From contig CAZBWK010000025.1 in assembly GCA_964495655.1 (NCBI GenBank), positions 1-41,847 on the forward strand: DNA of 41,847 bases. The letters run 5' to 3'. This DNA is from JAAYJR01 sp964495655 (GTDB lineage: Bacteria; Bacteroidota; Bacteroidia; Bacteroidales; Prolixibacteraceae). Positions 9,202 through 17,978 of the stretch are shown piece after piece. The stretch's first letter is position 1. Each line of letters opens with the position of its first letter. A program made the position numbers and the translations under genes. The notes beneath the pieces were generated by a model that was not told where the DNA came from, searched no databases, and worked only from the letters and a program-made list of their open reading frames with translations.

Positions 9202-9388
9202 ATATAAAAGTATAATTCACATCAACTTTAAAATCATTTACCCGTCAATAAAGCAGGGAAAGCTTTTTAAATTAAAACTACTTTGTAATATTATTTTATG
9301 AAACGAACATGCAAAATATTTACACCCAAGGTGATGATTGAAATACATATGAGTCCCATATGATATCTTTGAGAATCATTAATTTTAA

Positions 9389-10588
9389 TCATATAAAATC
9401 TTTAAAGGCATTATATGTGCCGCCTGTCTGCTCCCTTTCCTGTAAATCGCGTTGCTTTTTCTTCCACTCTTCCGCAATATGCCGCAATACCTTGTCGGCA
9501 TGGGCAAAAAACATTTTGTACGACAGACAAAATCTTGGTTTCCTGTTGTCTCCCGGATCTTTAACCCTGTCTTTGGTACATCCTCCGTAACATTTTGTAA
9601 GCCACTGACATTTTCTGCACTCACCGGGGAGTAAAGCTTTTGCAGCGCCAAAAGCCAGCTGCTTTTTCGAATTAAGCATAGCCGTGATGCGGTTGTCCAT
9701 TATATTTCCCAGCCTCCATTTCGGCTCCACAAAAAAATCACAACTGTACACATTACCGTTATGTTCAACCACCACATAAGGCCCGCACTCTCTCATCATA
9801 GTACACTCAGGAGGCTCCATACCCACATAGGTATAAAATACCGAATCGAAATGCCTGACATTAGTTGTGGGCTCTCCATTGCGGAAATCAGCCAGCCAAA
9901 GATCAAAAATCTTACACAGAAACTCACCGTACTTTTCAGCAGTCACAGAAAACGAAGCTGCCACTGAAGGGTTCTTTTTATCAGTTTCGACAACAGGAAT
10001 GAACTGCATCCATGTAAATCCCAGTGATTTGAAATAGTTATATGTTTCCTCCGGAAACTGCACTGAATAATCGGTCAGAGTTGCAAGCACATTAGTTGCA
10101 ACGCCGTTCTGCAAAAGCATCAGACCGTTGCTCTCAACCCTTTTATGAGTTCTCTGGCCTGCATTATCCCTTCTGTAATGGTCGTGTACATGTTCAGGAC
10201 CGTCAAGCGAAAGCCCCACAAGCCAGTCATACTTCTGCAGAAATGCTGCCCACTCCTCATTCAGAAGAACACCGTTTGTCTGGAGTCCGTTACCGACGAC
10301 CTGTCCGTGACCATACTTTTTCTCAAGATCAACTGCCCTCTTATAAAAATCGAGTCCCATCAATGCAGGCTCACCACCCTGCCAGGCGATAGAAACAGAC
10401 TGGCCCGATTGCTGCATGACCTGCCGTAAAACTTCTTCCTGAACCTCATCGCTCATCCGGTGCCTTGAGGTTTCAGAAAATAAGCCGGCCTTTTCAAGGT
10501 AAAAACAGTAGGTACAACTGAGATTGCAGTCAGGACCGGCTGGTTTAATTAATACCGACGTAAGGGGACGAGTTATTTTTGCCATCAA
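9389..10588 (-). CDS. Anaerobic sulfatase-maturating radical SAM enzyme (anSME-like)
   Basis: The 399-residue radical SAM protein has the CNLSCTYC cluster motif (Cys21, Cys25, Cys28) followed by FYLEK, as in anSMEs, which oxidise a Cys or Ser of sulfatases to formylglycine. WQGGEPALMGLDFY and LSLDGPEHVHD are also characteristic. The C-terminal SPASM region carries two auxiliary clusters (CGPYVVVEHNGNVYSCD, then CRKCQWLTKCYGGC). No sulfatase is encoded in the window, so the partner must be elsewhere or the substrate is different. A second ATG one codon downstream is possible. A well-spaced promoter lies just upstream. Confidence 0.9.
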   Translation of the reverse strand: MMAKITRPLTSVLIKPAGPDCNLSCTYCFYLEKAGLFSETSRHRMSDEVQEEVLRQVMQQSGQSVSIAWQGGEPALMGLDFYKRAVDLEKKYGHGQVVGNGLQTNGVLLNEEWAAFLQKYDWLVGLSLDGPEHVHDHYRRDNAGQRTHKRVESNGLMLLQNGVATNVLATLTDYSVQFPEETYNYFKSLGFTWMQFIPVVETDKKNPSVAASFSVTAEKYGEFLCKIFDLWLADFRNGEPTTNVRHFDSVFYTYVGMEPPECTMMRECGPYVVVEHNGNVYSCDFFVEPKWRLGNIMDNRITAMLNSKKQLAFGAAKALLPGECRKCQWLTKCYGGCTKDRVKDPGDNRKPRFCLSYKMFFAHADKVLRHIAEEWKKKQRDLQEREQTGGTYNAFKDFI

Positions 10589-10609
10589 TTAATCACTGTC
10601 TAAAAACTG

Positions 10610-10641
10610 CAAACTTAAATAAATTATGACTCTAAATCAAA
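10610..10641 (-). promoter_or_regulatory. Bacteroidetes-type promoter for the anSME-like gene
   Basis: On the minus strand TTTG (10641-10638) is followed after 20 bases by TAAGTTTG (10617-10610). Both boxes and the spacing match the phylum consensus. The predicted start near 10603 leaves a leader of about 15 bases before the ATG at 10588. Confidence 0.65.
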
Positions 10642-10666
10642 AATTATTTAGCCGGATCCAAAAGCC

Positions 10667-12613
10667 CTATTTCCCAACAATCTTAATAGTAGTACGCCGG
10701 TTCAGCCTCCTGCCCTCCTCTGTATCATTGTCAGCCACCGGTTTGTCCTCTCCAAACCCTGCCATACTGAGCCTCTTGCTGTCGATACCGTAACTGATCA
10801 GGTAACCGGCCACAGACCCGGCTCTGTTTTCTGACAATTTCAGGTTATGCTCTGAATCACCTGTATTATCTGTATGTCCCTGTATCTCAACTTCCAGTGA
10901 TGGATTTGTCTCAAGAAATCCGGCAAGCCTGGTCAGCTCGGGCTCTGACTCAGGCAGGATAGTAAAAGAATCAGTCTCAAAATATATATTGTAAAGATCC
11001 ATTTCCGCACCTATATCAATCGACTTAAGCATAATATCGAGCTCGTAAGGATCGTAAGACTGTTTTGTTTCACTCAGGTCAAAATGTTCAGAATAAAAAA
11101 GATATCCCTCCTTTTCAACCGAAAAGGCATAATTATTACCGGCAGGAAGGCACAGCAAAGTTTTACCCCTTTTGTCGGTTACTTCAGTTCGTCTCACAAA
11201 CTCTCCTGCTGTAAGGTTGGTCAGCTCGACAGATGCCCGCAAAGGGAGCATGGTCTTTTCATCGTAAACATTAACCCGTGCATATGTTGCAGGATGGGGC
11301 CGCAGTGATTCTTCGAGACTGAATGAATATATATCAATGTCGGGCGGATTTTCACGTGGGGAGGAAAAAAATGCAGTCAGTCCGTCTGCACTTATAAACA
11401 TTCCCTGCTCATCATTGAATGTATTAACAGGGTATCCCAGGTTCACCGGTTTTGTAAATACAGAGTCATCGGTGATCTCCGACATAAAAATATCGAACCG
11501 TCCCATTCCTATGTGATAGTCAGATGCGAAGTATAAATTTTTATTCCCTGCATGAATGAATGGGGATGTTTCATTTCCGGGTGTATTAACACTGTCGCCC
11601 AGGTTCACCGGTTCTTTCCATTTCAGCCTGCCCTGCGGACCAACACCAAGAAGCTCTGCCCTCCAGATATCCCTCCCTCCTTTACCGCCCGGACGGTTAC
11701 TGGAGAAATAGAGATAACGGTTATCAGACGAAAGGCTGGGATGAGCATCCCACGAAGAGGAATTAAGAGGAGGCCCGGCTGATACCGGATCAGTCCAGCC
11801 ATCATCTGTCAAAACTGAATAGTATATATCACAACTACCCATTCCGTCAGGACGGTTGCAGGCAGTGAAAAACAAAATCGATCCATCGGCCGACAGGCAC
11901 TGGGCCCCTTCATTATCAGGAGTGTTTATCTCTTCAATAGGGCGGGCTAAACTCCAGCCGTAATCTGTTCTCTCCGACACATAAAAATCTTCCTGCGGTA
12001 ACATGCCCGGAGCCCTGATCAACCGGGTAAATACAAGCCTCGAATTATCAATGCTCAGGCTGGGCCAGTATTCATCGAAAGAAGAGTTAACCGAATCAGA
12101 AAGTCTTTGCGGATCAAACTCCACACTGTTCATTAATGCATCCATGGCAAACCTGCAGCTTTCCATCCTCATCTCCACCTCCTGCCTGAGCTCCTCACTT
12201 ACCCTCTCTTTGTCCATATAGGCAGTGTAATAAAATAACGCTTCCTCATATCTGCCTGTCGATAACAGGGCATTGCCCAACCTTAGCGAGATCAATGGTA
12301 TTTCCTTCAGGTTGATTGCTTTTTTTAAAATAACTATCTCCTGTTCAGGGTCATTTATTTCATTGTAAATATCGGCCAGCAATAAAAATGCATCCAGATA
12401 TGAAGGGTCTTTCGCAATTATTTTGTTTGATATATCAATAGCGTTGCTGTATGACTGCATTGAAAACTGTTGCCTGGCATCATTGAAAAGCTTGTCGAGC
12501 CTTCTGTCTGATTGTCCGTTGACAGTCAGTGCTGAAATAACTAAAGTAACATATACAGGCAGCAATTTAATGCACAAGTTTAAACATGCAGACAACCTTG
12601 CAGAAACATTCAT
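10667..12613 (-). CDS. PorE-like envelope protein (TPR, PD40 propeller, CarboxypepD-like, OmpA)
   Basis: The 648-residue protein has a signal peptide ending near residue 33 (NGQS). TPR helices follow at about 38-150, then a WD40-like PD40 beta-propeller (about 175-430, with repeats such as LYFSSNRPGGKGGRDIW), a carboxypeptidase-regulatory-like domain (about 443-528) and an OmpA peptidoglycan-binding domain (about 540-648, with GHTDNTGD and LSENRA). This order is that of PorE, a periplasmic type IX secretion protein that anchors the machine to peptidoglycan. Paralogues of unknown role share the layout, so the assignment is to the architecture rather than proven orthology. No other type IX gene is nearby. 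Confidence 0.82.
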   Translation of the reverse strand: MNVSARLSACLNLCIKLLPVYVTLVISALTVNGQSDRRLDKLFNDARQQFSMQSYSNAIDISNKIIAKDPSYLDAFLLLADIYNEINDPEQEIVILKKAINLKEIPLISLRLGNALLSTGRYEEALFYYTAYMDKERVSEELRQEVEMRMESCRFAMDALMNSVEFDPQRLSDSVNSSFDEYWPSLSIDNSRLVFTRLIRAPGMLPQEDFYVSERTDYGWSLARPIEEINTPDNEGAQCLSADGSILFFTACNRPDGMGSCDIYYSVLTDDGWTDPVSAGPPLNSSSWDAHPSLSSDNRYLYFSSNRPGGKGGRDIWRAELLGVGPQGRLKWKEPVNLGDSVNTPGNETSPFIHAGNKNLYFASDYHIGMGRFDIFMSEITDDSVFTKPVNLGYPVNTFNDEQGMFISADGLTAFFSSPRENPPDIDIYSFSLEESLRPHPATYARVNVYDEKTMLPLRASVELTNLTAGEFVRRTEVTDKRGKTLLCLPAGNNYAFSVEKEGYLFYSEHFDLSETKQSYDPYELDIMLKSIDIGAEMDLYNIYFETDSFTILPESEPELTRLAGFLETNPSLEVEIQGHTDNTGDSEHNLKLSENRAGSVAGYLISYGIDSKRLSMAGFGEDKPVADNDTEEGRRLNRRTTIKIVGK

Positions 12614-12723
12614 AATTTTTAAAAAATTTATTCATTAAATCATTACAATATTCTTAATTATTTTTTTATTTTGCCTCTGTAAAACTTTAAAATTTATTTT
12701 ATTTTTTTGAATTATGATATAAA

Positions 12724-12915
12724 ATGAAACGGAAAGTAAACAAAAAGAATTACAGTGAAGCAGACAACTTCGATCGAAAGCAAAAAAGACACTCCGCCCG
12801 GCGAGAGAAAAGCTCAAAGAAAAGGCTTTCCATTTATGACGAATTCGATGACGAAGATCTTAATGATTACTCATTCAGCTATGATGACTTCGACGACGAA
12901 GATGATGACTTTTAA
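12724..12915 (+). CDS. Small charge-segregated protein, function unknown
   Basis: The predicted protein has 63 residues. The N-terminal half is strongly basic (Lys/Arg-rich to about residue 35) and the C-terminal half is almost entirely Asp, Glu, Ser, Tyr and Phe, with DEFDDEDLND and DDFDDEDDDF stretches. It has no signal peptide or membrane segment and is probably disordered. I recognise no family. It lies alone between divergent minus-strand genes, after a very AT-rich leader. The ordered change of composition and the normal start and stop favour a real gene, but codon evidence in so short a frame is limited. It could be a nucleic-acid- or ribosome-associated polyampholyte, which is inference. 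Confidence 0.6.
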   Translation: MKRKVNKKNYSEADNFDRKQKRHSARREKSSKKRLSIYDEFDDEDLNDYSFSYDDFDDEDDDF

Positions 12916-12995
12916 AAAAATACTATAGATTTAAATCCACAACAAACATATAACAATAAATACCCCGGAAATATAAAGACAGAAAAGCGTGCTGA

Positions 12996-13481
12996 TCAGT
13001 CAGCATAAAAAGCTTCAATTCCGGGATAGTGGTATTTTGCCCTTGCTATTCTTTCAGGGAAGCAGAAATATTCAGCATCTGCCTTTGCACATATTTTACC
13101 TTCCGGATTGATAAGTACGCTTTTAATTCTGGCGATATTCTTTTGAACAGACACCAGCGATGCCTTCACCGTGAACTCCCCTTTGGTTATAAAGGCTGGT
13201 TTAGGATACTCCACCCTCAGCTGTATTGTAACACCTGTTGTTTTCAGCTTGACAAATACCAGCCAGGCTGCTGCTTCGTCCAACAGGGTAGCCTGAATGC
13301 CTCCGTGTAAAACCCCTGTCCAGCCTTCAAATTCTTTCCTTGGCTGCCATTTGGCAATAATCTCATCTCCGTCCTCCCAGAATTCCATATGAAGGCCTCT
13401 TTCATTGGCAGGTGAGCATCCAAAACAATTAAATTCACCGGTGCCTGCAACCGGCGAAAAAGGATTGACAATCTTTCTCAT
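12996..13481 (-). CDS. PaaI-type hotdog-fold thioesterase
   Basis: The 161-residue hotdog protein carries the HGGIQATLLDEAAAW motif (about residues 59-73), in which the His-Gly-Gly and the following acidic residue form the acyl-CoA thioesterase site of the PaaI/YiiD-like group. An N-terminal NCFGCSPANERGLHM segment is typical of this subgroup, which often hydrolyses medium-chain or aromatic acyl-CoAs. The substrate is not predictable here. It follows the prohibitin gene on the same strand after 58 bp and may share its transcript. Confidence 0.85.
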   Translation of the reverse strand: MRKIVNPFSPVAGTGEFNCFGCSPANERGLHMEFWEDGDEIIAKWQPRKEFEGWTGVLHGGIQATLLDEAAAWLVFVKLKTTGVTIQLRVEYPKPAFITKGEFTVKASLVSVQKNIARIKSVLINPEGKICAKADAEYFCFPERIARAKYHYPGIEAFYAD

Positions 13482-13539
13482 ACTTTTAAATGAAAATCAG
13501 ACAGACAAATTATGCCTGTATGAAAGCAGATCTTATATC

Positions 13540-14358
13540 TTAATTATTTCCAAGTATCAGCGGAAGTCCTTCTTTGCCGCTACCAATAACAATGACTTTT
13601 GAATTGGGCGATTCAGCAAGGCCCACTGTTGCATCTATTCCGCGTTGCCTGAGTATATTTTCAGTCAGGCTGGCGCTTATTATGCGGTTATAATTTGCAA
13701 TACCCTCAGCCTCAATACGCCTGCGTTCTGCCTCCGATTCTTCCCTTTTAAGCCTGAATTCGTATGCAAGCGCTTCCTGCTCCTGCTTGAGCTTACTTTC
13801 TATGGCTTCCTTGATCTGCTCGGGAAGATTGATAGACCTGATAAGCAAAGCACGCATTTCGATAAAATTCTCGCCCAGCACTTTTCTTGTCTCATCCTTA
13901 ATGCTGCTTTCAACCTCAGCCCTCTTGGTTGAATAGATCTCCTCTGCAGTATAACGGCCGGCTACCTGCCTGACTGTTGAACGGACTTCAGGAATTACCA
14001 GCACATTGATGAAGTTAACCCCAAACTGCTGGTGCAGCAGTCCGATTTCATTGTAAACAGGATTGAAACGCACAGTAATGTCTGTATTTATCGACAATCC
14101 GTTTTTATCGAGCACATCCATTGTCTCCTCTCTTTGCTGCTCCCTTACATTATATATATATAACTTGTTCCAGGGGGCGATAATATGAAAACCTTCACCG
14201 TAAATATTTTTAGTATCCAGTCCTGAAGTATAAGGCCTGAAAATTACACCCCGTTCCCCCGCTTCAATTATAAAAAACATTCTTCCTCCGAAAAGCAATA
14301 TGATCAGGATAAATGCAACTAATGCAATAATGTAAGATGATTTTAAATTAAATTTCAT
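13540..14358 (-). CDS. Prohibitin-family SPFH/band 7 membrane protein
   Basis: The 272-residue protein has one N-terminal membrane segment (residues 10-30), then an SPFH domain beginning FFIIEAGERGVIFRP with GEGFHIIAPW, and a charged coiled coil (about 185-235, rich in EEAxRR-type heptads). This is the prohibitin/HflC layout: oligomeric ring scaffolds in the inner membrane that commonly regulate FtsH-type proteases. The family match is clear, but no hflK or protease gene is adjacent, which suggests a stand-alone prohibitin as found in many Bacteroidota. Confidence 0.9.
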   Translation of the reverse strand: MKFNLKSSYIIALVAFILIILLFGGRMFFIIEAGERGVIFRPYTSGLDTKNIYGEGFHIIAPWNKLYIYNVREQQREETMDVLDKNGLSINTDITVRFNPVYNEIGLLHQQFGVNFINVLVIPEVRSTVRQVAGRYTAEEIYSTKRAEVESSIKDETRKVLGENFIEMRALLIRSINLPEQIKEAIESKLKQEQEALAYEFRLKREESEAERRRIEAEGIANYNRIISASLTENILRQRGIDATVGLAESPNSKVIVIGSGKEGLPLILGNN

Positions 14359-14382
14359 GACCTAATATTTTTATTGTTTGTA

Positions 14383-14417
14383 CAAATGTAAAAAGATTAA
14401 TGGGTTCAGTGATCAAA
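14383..14417 (-). promoter_or_regulatory. Candidate promoter for the prohibitin gene
   Basis: TTTG on the minus strand (14417-14414) and TACATTTG (14390-14383) are 23 bases apart, slightly more than the usual 19-21. The predicted start is near 14376, about 18 bases before the ATG. Confidence 0.5.
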
Positions 14418-14450
14418 TCATTTTATTTTTTGACAATTAAATCCCGGAGC

Positions 14451-14481
14451 TTTTTTGTTATGAGGCTTAATATTATCTTTG
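14451..14481 (+). promoter_or_regulatory. Candidate promoter for the amidotransferase-like gene
   Basis: TATCTTTG at 14474-14481 matches TAnnTTTG exactly. The upstream TTTTTTG at 14451-14457 leaves a 16-base spacer, shorter than usual, so only the -7 box is well supported. The predicted start is near 14488 and the gene begins at 14518. Confidence 0.42.
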
Positions 14482-14517
14482 ATTTATAATTAAGTTGTTT
14501 AAAAAAATCATTTCCAT

Positions 14518-15651
14518 ATGAAACGGACCATATCAATATATCTCTTTCTTTTATTGACAATAAGCCTGTCAGCTCAGGACTTTTTCAGGCAGGATTTTAA
14601 CCGGAAGAAAACATATATTTTACTGGCTAATCCTACCGAAAGTAACCTGAGCACAATAAACTACCTGATTAAGAATCGAATTTTAAGAATCAATACCTCA
14701 AGGGTCAGATTTGTTGGTATTTATCATGAAGACCAGAAATATGATTTCAGTAATTCAAAAAAATATATTGAAGAAGAAAAAATGAAAAATTTCTATCTGC
14801 ATGAACTGCGCGGCCCCATAAACATCAAAGATCTTTTTGTTAACAACCATCTGAGCACTGAGTTTCAAAAGCTTTTTAATTATTCAGCCGGCATATTTTT
14901 CTTCGGTGGACCAGACATACCCCCTGAGGTTTATGATCAGAAAAATACCCGCTCCAATGTAACAGACCCCAACCGGCATCTTTTTGAACTCACCTTTCTT
15001 TTTCACCTCATAGGAGGAGATCAAAACGACTCCTTCAGGCCTTTTCTTGAAGATAAACCATGGTACTTCATCACCGGCTTTTGTCTCGGACTGCAGACGA
15101 TGAACGTCGCCGCCGGCGGTTCCCTTATCCAGGATATTCCTGCTGAAATTTTCGGTGCTGAGACTCCTGATGCCATAGTTAAAGCCGGCAGGAACAACCT
15201 CCACCGCAATTACTGGCAGGAGTTATCAGACGACTCCCTGTTAACAGGTTCTAACATTCATCCCATAAGGTTTACTGATAATCCGTTTTTCGGAGAAAAG
15301 GTAAAGGTTTCAGAAAACTTAACCCCATTAGTCTGTAGCAGTCACCACCAGGCGATAAAGGAACCGGGGAAAGACCTTGAGGTAACAGCCGTCTCGATCG
15401 ACGGAAAAATTCCAGAGGCAATAGTCCATAACCGTTATCCTCATGTGTTCTCGGTGCAGTTCCATCCCGAGAGGCCCGCCCTCTACGAGAAGATGAGTGA
15501 AATAAAAATCCATCCCGACGACATTCCCCGCCCATACCATGAATATATCGGCAAAGAGGGCGCAGAATTTCATAAACAATTCTGGAAATATATTTCAAAA
15601 GCAATTAAAAAAGCTGCCATATCCGGCAGATCAAAACGAAACAACTACTGA
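14518..15651 (+). CDS. Secreted class I glutamine amidotransferase-like protein (peptidase C26 type)
   Basis: The 377-residue protein has a signal peptide (residues 1-19, ending LSAQ). The catalytic fold is that of class I glutamine amidotransferases and gamma-glutamyl hydrolases: oxyanion-region FFFGGPDIPP (about 127-136), nucleophile elbow GFCLGLQ with Cys189, and the His-Glu pair in VQFHPE (His316, Glu318). Peptidase C26 members such as PuuD cleave gamma-glutamyl amides, and here an exported version is predicted. The segment at 65-120 is an insertion without recognised similarity. It stands as a single gene before the ExbB cluster. Confidence 0.8.
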   Translation: MKRTISIYLFLLLTISLSAQDFFRQDFNRKKTYILLANPTESNLSTINYLIKNRILRINTSRVRFVGIYHEDQKYDFSNSKKYIEEEKMKNFYLHELRGPINIKDLFVNNHLSTEFQKLFNYSAGIFFFGGPDIPPEVYDQKNTRSNVTDPNRHLFELTFLFHLIGGDQNDSFRPFLEDKPWYFITGFCLGLQTMNVAAGGSLIQDIPAEIFGAETPDAIVKAGRNNLHRNYWQELSDDSLLTGSNIHPIRFTDNPFFGEKVKVSENLTPLVCSSHHQAIKEPGKDLEVTAVSIDGKIPEAIVHNRYPHVFSVQFHPERPALYEKMSEIKIHPDDIPRPYHEYIGKEGAEFHKQFWKYISKAIKKAAISGRSKRNNY

Positions 15652-15820
15652 TCCCTCTCCGTAACCCTGAATTTAGGGCTTTCAATAGCCGGTTGTTAAT
15701 AACTTGTAATGCCAGGCAATAAAAAACAGATCAACTGTTGTGAAATAATAGTTATTTTAGCGATTGATAATATTTGAATTGAAATTTCGTTTTTTAATCA
15801 AGGAAAATTTGAATACAACT

Positions 15821-16513
15821 ATGTTTACACTTTTATCACTCCAGGCCGGTATGACTGCAGAGCTTGACACATTGGCCACTGAACCTGAAGGCATATCAAC
15901 AAAATTCATTGATCTTGCTCTTAAAGGCGGATGGATCATGATTCCCATCCTGTTACTGTCAGTAATAGCAGTTTATATCTTTTTTGACAGATACTTTGCA
16001 ATAAAAAAGGCAGGAAAATTTGACACTGCTTTCCTGGAAAAGATCAAAGTATATATCACTAATGGCAAAATTGACGAAGCCCTGATGATCTGCCGGAGCA
16101 ACCCTAACCCCGCATCCCGGATGCTGGAAAAAGGTATATCCAGGATCGGCAGGCCGCTGAATGATGTGAGTGCCGCAATCGAAAATGTCGGCAACCTGGA
16201 AATATCAAAGCTGGAAAAAAGCCTTCCTGTCCTTGCCTCCGTGGCCGGCGGGGCGCCAATGCTTGGTTTTCTAGGCACTGTTATGGGTATGATCCAGGCA
16301 TTTTACGACATGTCTAATGCTGGTAACAATATTGATGTGACACTCCTTTCGACCGGTATATACCAGGCAATGGTTACTACCGTTGCCGGGCTGATAGTTG
16401 GCATTATTGCCTATTTCGCTTATAATATACTGGTAACTAATGTCGAAAAGGTTGTATTCAAAATGGAAGCCACAACAACAGAATTTATGGATTTGCTTAA
16501 TGAACCTGCATAA
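15821..16513 (+). CDS. exbB: ExbB/TolQ/MotA-family proton channel subunit
   Basis: The protein is 230 residues from the ATG at 15821. A longer frame starts at a TTG at 15764 but adds a segment without family similarity, so the ATG is preferred. Three membrane segments are visible: GGWIMIPILLLSVIAVYIFF, then APMLGFLGTVMGMIQAF and the last one around AMVTTVAGLIVGIIAYF. The last two have the small-residue and Thr pattern that lines the ExbB pore. It powers TonB with proton-motive force and is the first gene of a tight exbB-exbD-tonB-yitT cluster. Confidence 0.92.
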   Translation: MFTLLSLQAGMTAELDTLATEPEGISTKFIDLALKGGWIMIPILLLSVIAVYIFFDRYFAIKKAGKFDTAFLEKIKVYITNGKIDEALMICRSNPNPASRMLEKGISRIGRPLNDVSAAIENVGNLEISKLEKSLPVLASVAGGAPMLGFLGTVMGMIQAFYDMSNAGNNIDVTLLSTGIYQAMVTTVAGLIVGIIAYFAYNILVTNVEKVVFKMEATTTEFMDLLNEPA

Positions 16514-16524
16514 TAAATTGTAAA

Positions 16525-16935
16525 ATGGCACTTAAACGCAGAAATAAGATCAATGCAACCTTCAGTATGTCATCAATGACTGATATTGTTTTTCTGTTAC
16601 TGATATTTTTTATGGTGACATCCACGCTGGTTGCCCCTAATGCCCTTAAACTGCTTCTTCCCCAGAGCAACAACCAGACAGCAGCAAAACCAATTACCAC
16701 AATATCCATAACGAAAGATATGAGATATTATATTAATGACGATGGCCGCCTCCGGAGAGTTGAATTCAGAGAGATTGAACCATTTTTGCAGAACCGCTAC
16801 GGCATAGGTAACGACGATATATATATTTCACTTCATGCAGAAAGATCAGTGCCATGGGAAGAGATAGTTAAAGTAATGAACATTGCCAGAAAAAATAAGT
16901 ATAAAATGATTGCGGCCACAGCGCCGGAAAATTAA
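16525..16935 (+). CDS. exbD: ExbD/TolR-family proton channel subunit
   Basis: The 136-residue protein has one N-terminal membrane helix beginning MTDIVFLLLIFFMVTS; Asp20 matches the essential proton-carrying Asp of ExbD. The periplasmic domain follows. It starts 11 bases after exbB and its TAA is followed immediately by the ATG of tonB, so the three subunits are made from one transcript. Confidence 0.93.
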   Translation: MALKRRNKINATFSMSSMTDIVFLLLIFFMVTSTLVAPNALKLLLPQSNNQTAAKPITTISITKDMRYYINDDGRLRRVEFREIEPFLQNRYGIGNDDIYISLHAERSVPWEEIVKVMNIARKNKYKMIAATAPEN

Positions 16936-17958
16936 ATGAGCTTTTTCGAGGAACATAAAAAAGGTATTGTCGGGACTGCAGTATTTCATATCTGTATCCT
17001 GCTTATGCTGATTTTCATGGGCTTTTTCACTCCTCTGCCGCTTCCGGGCGAGGAGGGGATCTTAGTGAACTTCGGCACCAGTGATCAGGGACTGGGTGAT
17101 GTTGAGCCCGGATCAGCACGCAGCCAGCCTGAAACTGCACCGCCCGTTCAACAGAGGGAAACAGCTGTTCCTCCGCCACCGCCAAGTACCCCTCCAGCAA
17201 GGATACCCGACCAGGCTAAGGAAGCAGCAATGACACAGGATTTTGAGGAGGCAGCAGCTATTGATGCCGCTGAACAGAAAAAGCGGGAAGCAGAGAGACA
17301 AAAACAACTCGAAGCTGAAAGGATCAGGCAACAGGAGTTGCAACAGCAGCGACAGGCAGAGCTCGAAAGACAAAGAAGGGAAACCGAAATAGAGAGACAG
17401 CGACAGGCAGAAATCGAAAGACAGAGACAAGCTGAACTTGAAAGACAAATACAGGCAGAAGCTGAAAGAAAAAGGGAGGAAGAAGAACAGAAAAGAATAA
17501 GTGAAATAGACTCACGCGCAAAGGGAGCATTCGGATCCGGCACAAGCGGGGCAGAAGGCCGGGGATCAGGAGATAATCAAAACCAGGGTGTAACATTTCC
17601 CGGAGGCAATCAGGGTGTTCCCACAGGAGATCCCAATGCTGGTACGTACGGACCGGGAGGCAGTGGATCAGGAGACCAGGGTACAGGTGTTTCATACAGC
17701 CTGTCGGGCAGAACGGCAAAAACATTGCCAAAACCAGTCTATCCGGGCAATGACGAAGGAGTGGTGGTGGTAAAGGTCACAGTCGATAAATATGGAAATG
17801 TGACAGCTGCCGAGCCGGGAGCAAGAGGAACTACAATCATGGATCAACGGTTCTGGAATGAAGCCAGACAGGCAGCCTTAAAATCAAAATTCAATCTCGA
17901 TGAAAATGCACCTGCATTTCAGCAGGGAACAATTACATACAGGTTTAAACTAAGTTAA
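16936..17958 (+). CDS. tonB: TonB-like energy transducer with long coiled-coil linker
   Basis: The 340-residue protein has an N-terminal membrane anchor (about residues 10-32). A Pro-rich stretch (about 75-90) follows, then a very long Gln/Arg/Glu coiled coil (about 105-190, with repeats of the RQRQAEIE type), a Gly-rich linker (about 195-255) and a C-terminal TonB-like domain (about 258-340, with PKPVYPGNDEGVVVVKVTVD and GTITYRFKL). The order and the directly preceding exbBD make this the transducer. A TolA-like role is possible, because the long helical linker is more typical of TolA and no separate TolA or Pal was found in the window. Confidence 0.88.
   Translation: MSFFEEHKKGIVGTAVFHICILLMLIFMGFFTPLPLPGEEGILVNFGTSDQGLGDVEPGSARSQPETAPPVQQRETAVPPPPPSTPPARIPDQAKEAAMTQDFEEAAAIDAAEQKKREAERQKQLEAERIRQQELQQQRQAELERQRRETEIERQRQAEIERQRQAELERQIQAEAERKREEEEQKRISEIDSRAKGAFGSGTSGAEGRGSGDNQNQGVTFPGGNQGVPTGDPNAGTYGPGGSGSGDQGTGVSYSLSGRTAKTLPKPVYPGNDEGVVVVKVTVDKYGNVTAAEPGARGTTIMDQRFWNEARQAALKSKFNLDENAPAFQQGTITYRFKLS
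17341..17470 (+). repeat. Approximately 30-bp in-frame coding repeats in the tonB linker
   Basis: Several degenerate units of about 30 bases encode ten-residue Arg-Gln-Ala-Glu-type blocks of the coiled coil. Such repeats can change copy number by slippage or recombination and so alter linker length. Confidence 0.6.
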
Positions 17959-17978
17959 AAGCTTTACCTCTACCTTAA

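Noticed and set aside
9346..9362. Two CATATG palindromes five bases apart, operator-like
   Set aside because: The position is about 145 bases upstream of the YjbQ start and just after the end of the anSME-like gene; with AT-rich sequence and no promoter boxes nearby this could be chance.
15757..15820. TTG start at 15764 for ExbB and an AATATTTG promoter-like box in front
   Set aside because: The ATG at 15821 fits the family length better, and the promoter-like box has one mismatch and no well-spaced upstream element.
17113..17731. Long minus-strand frames rich in Ser, Cys, Leu and Phe opposite tonB
   Set aside because: They are antisense shadows of the repetitive Gln/Arg/Glu coding sequence; composition follows from the repeat on the sense strand.
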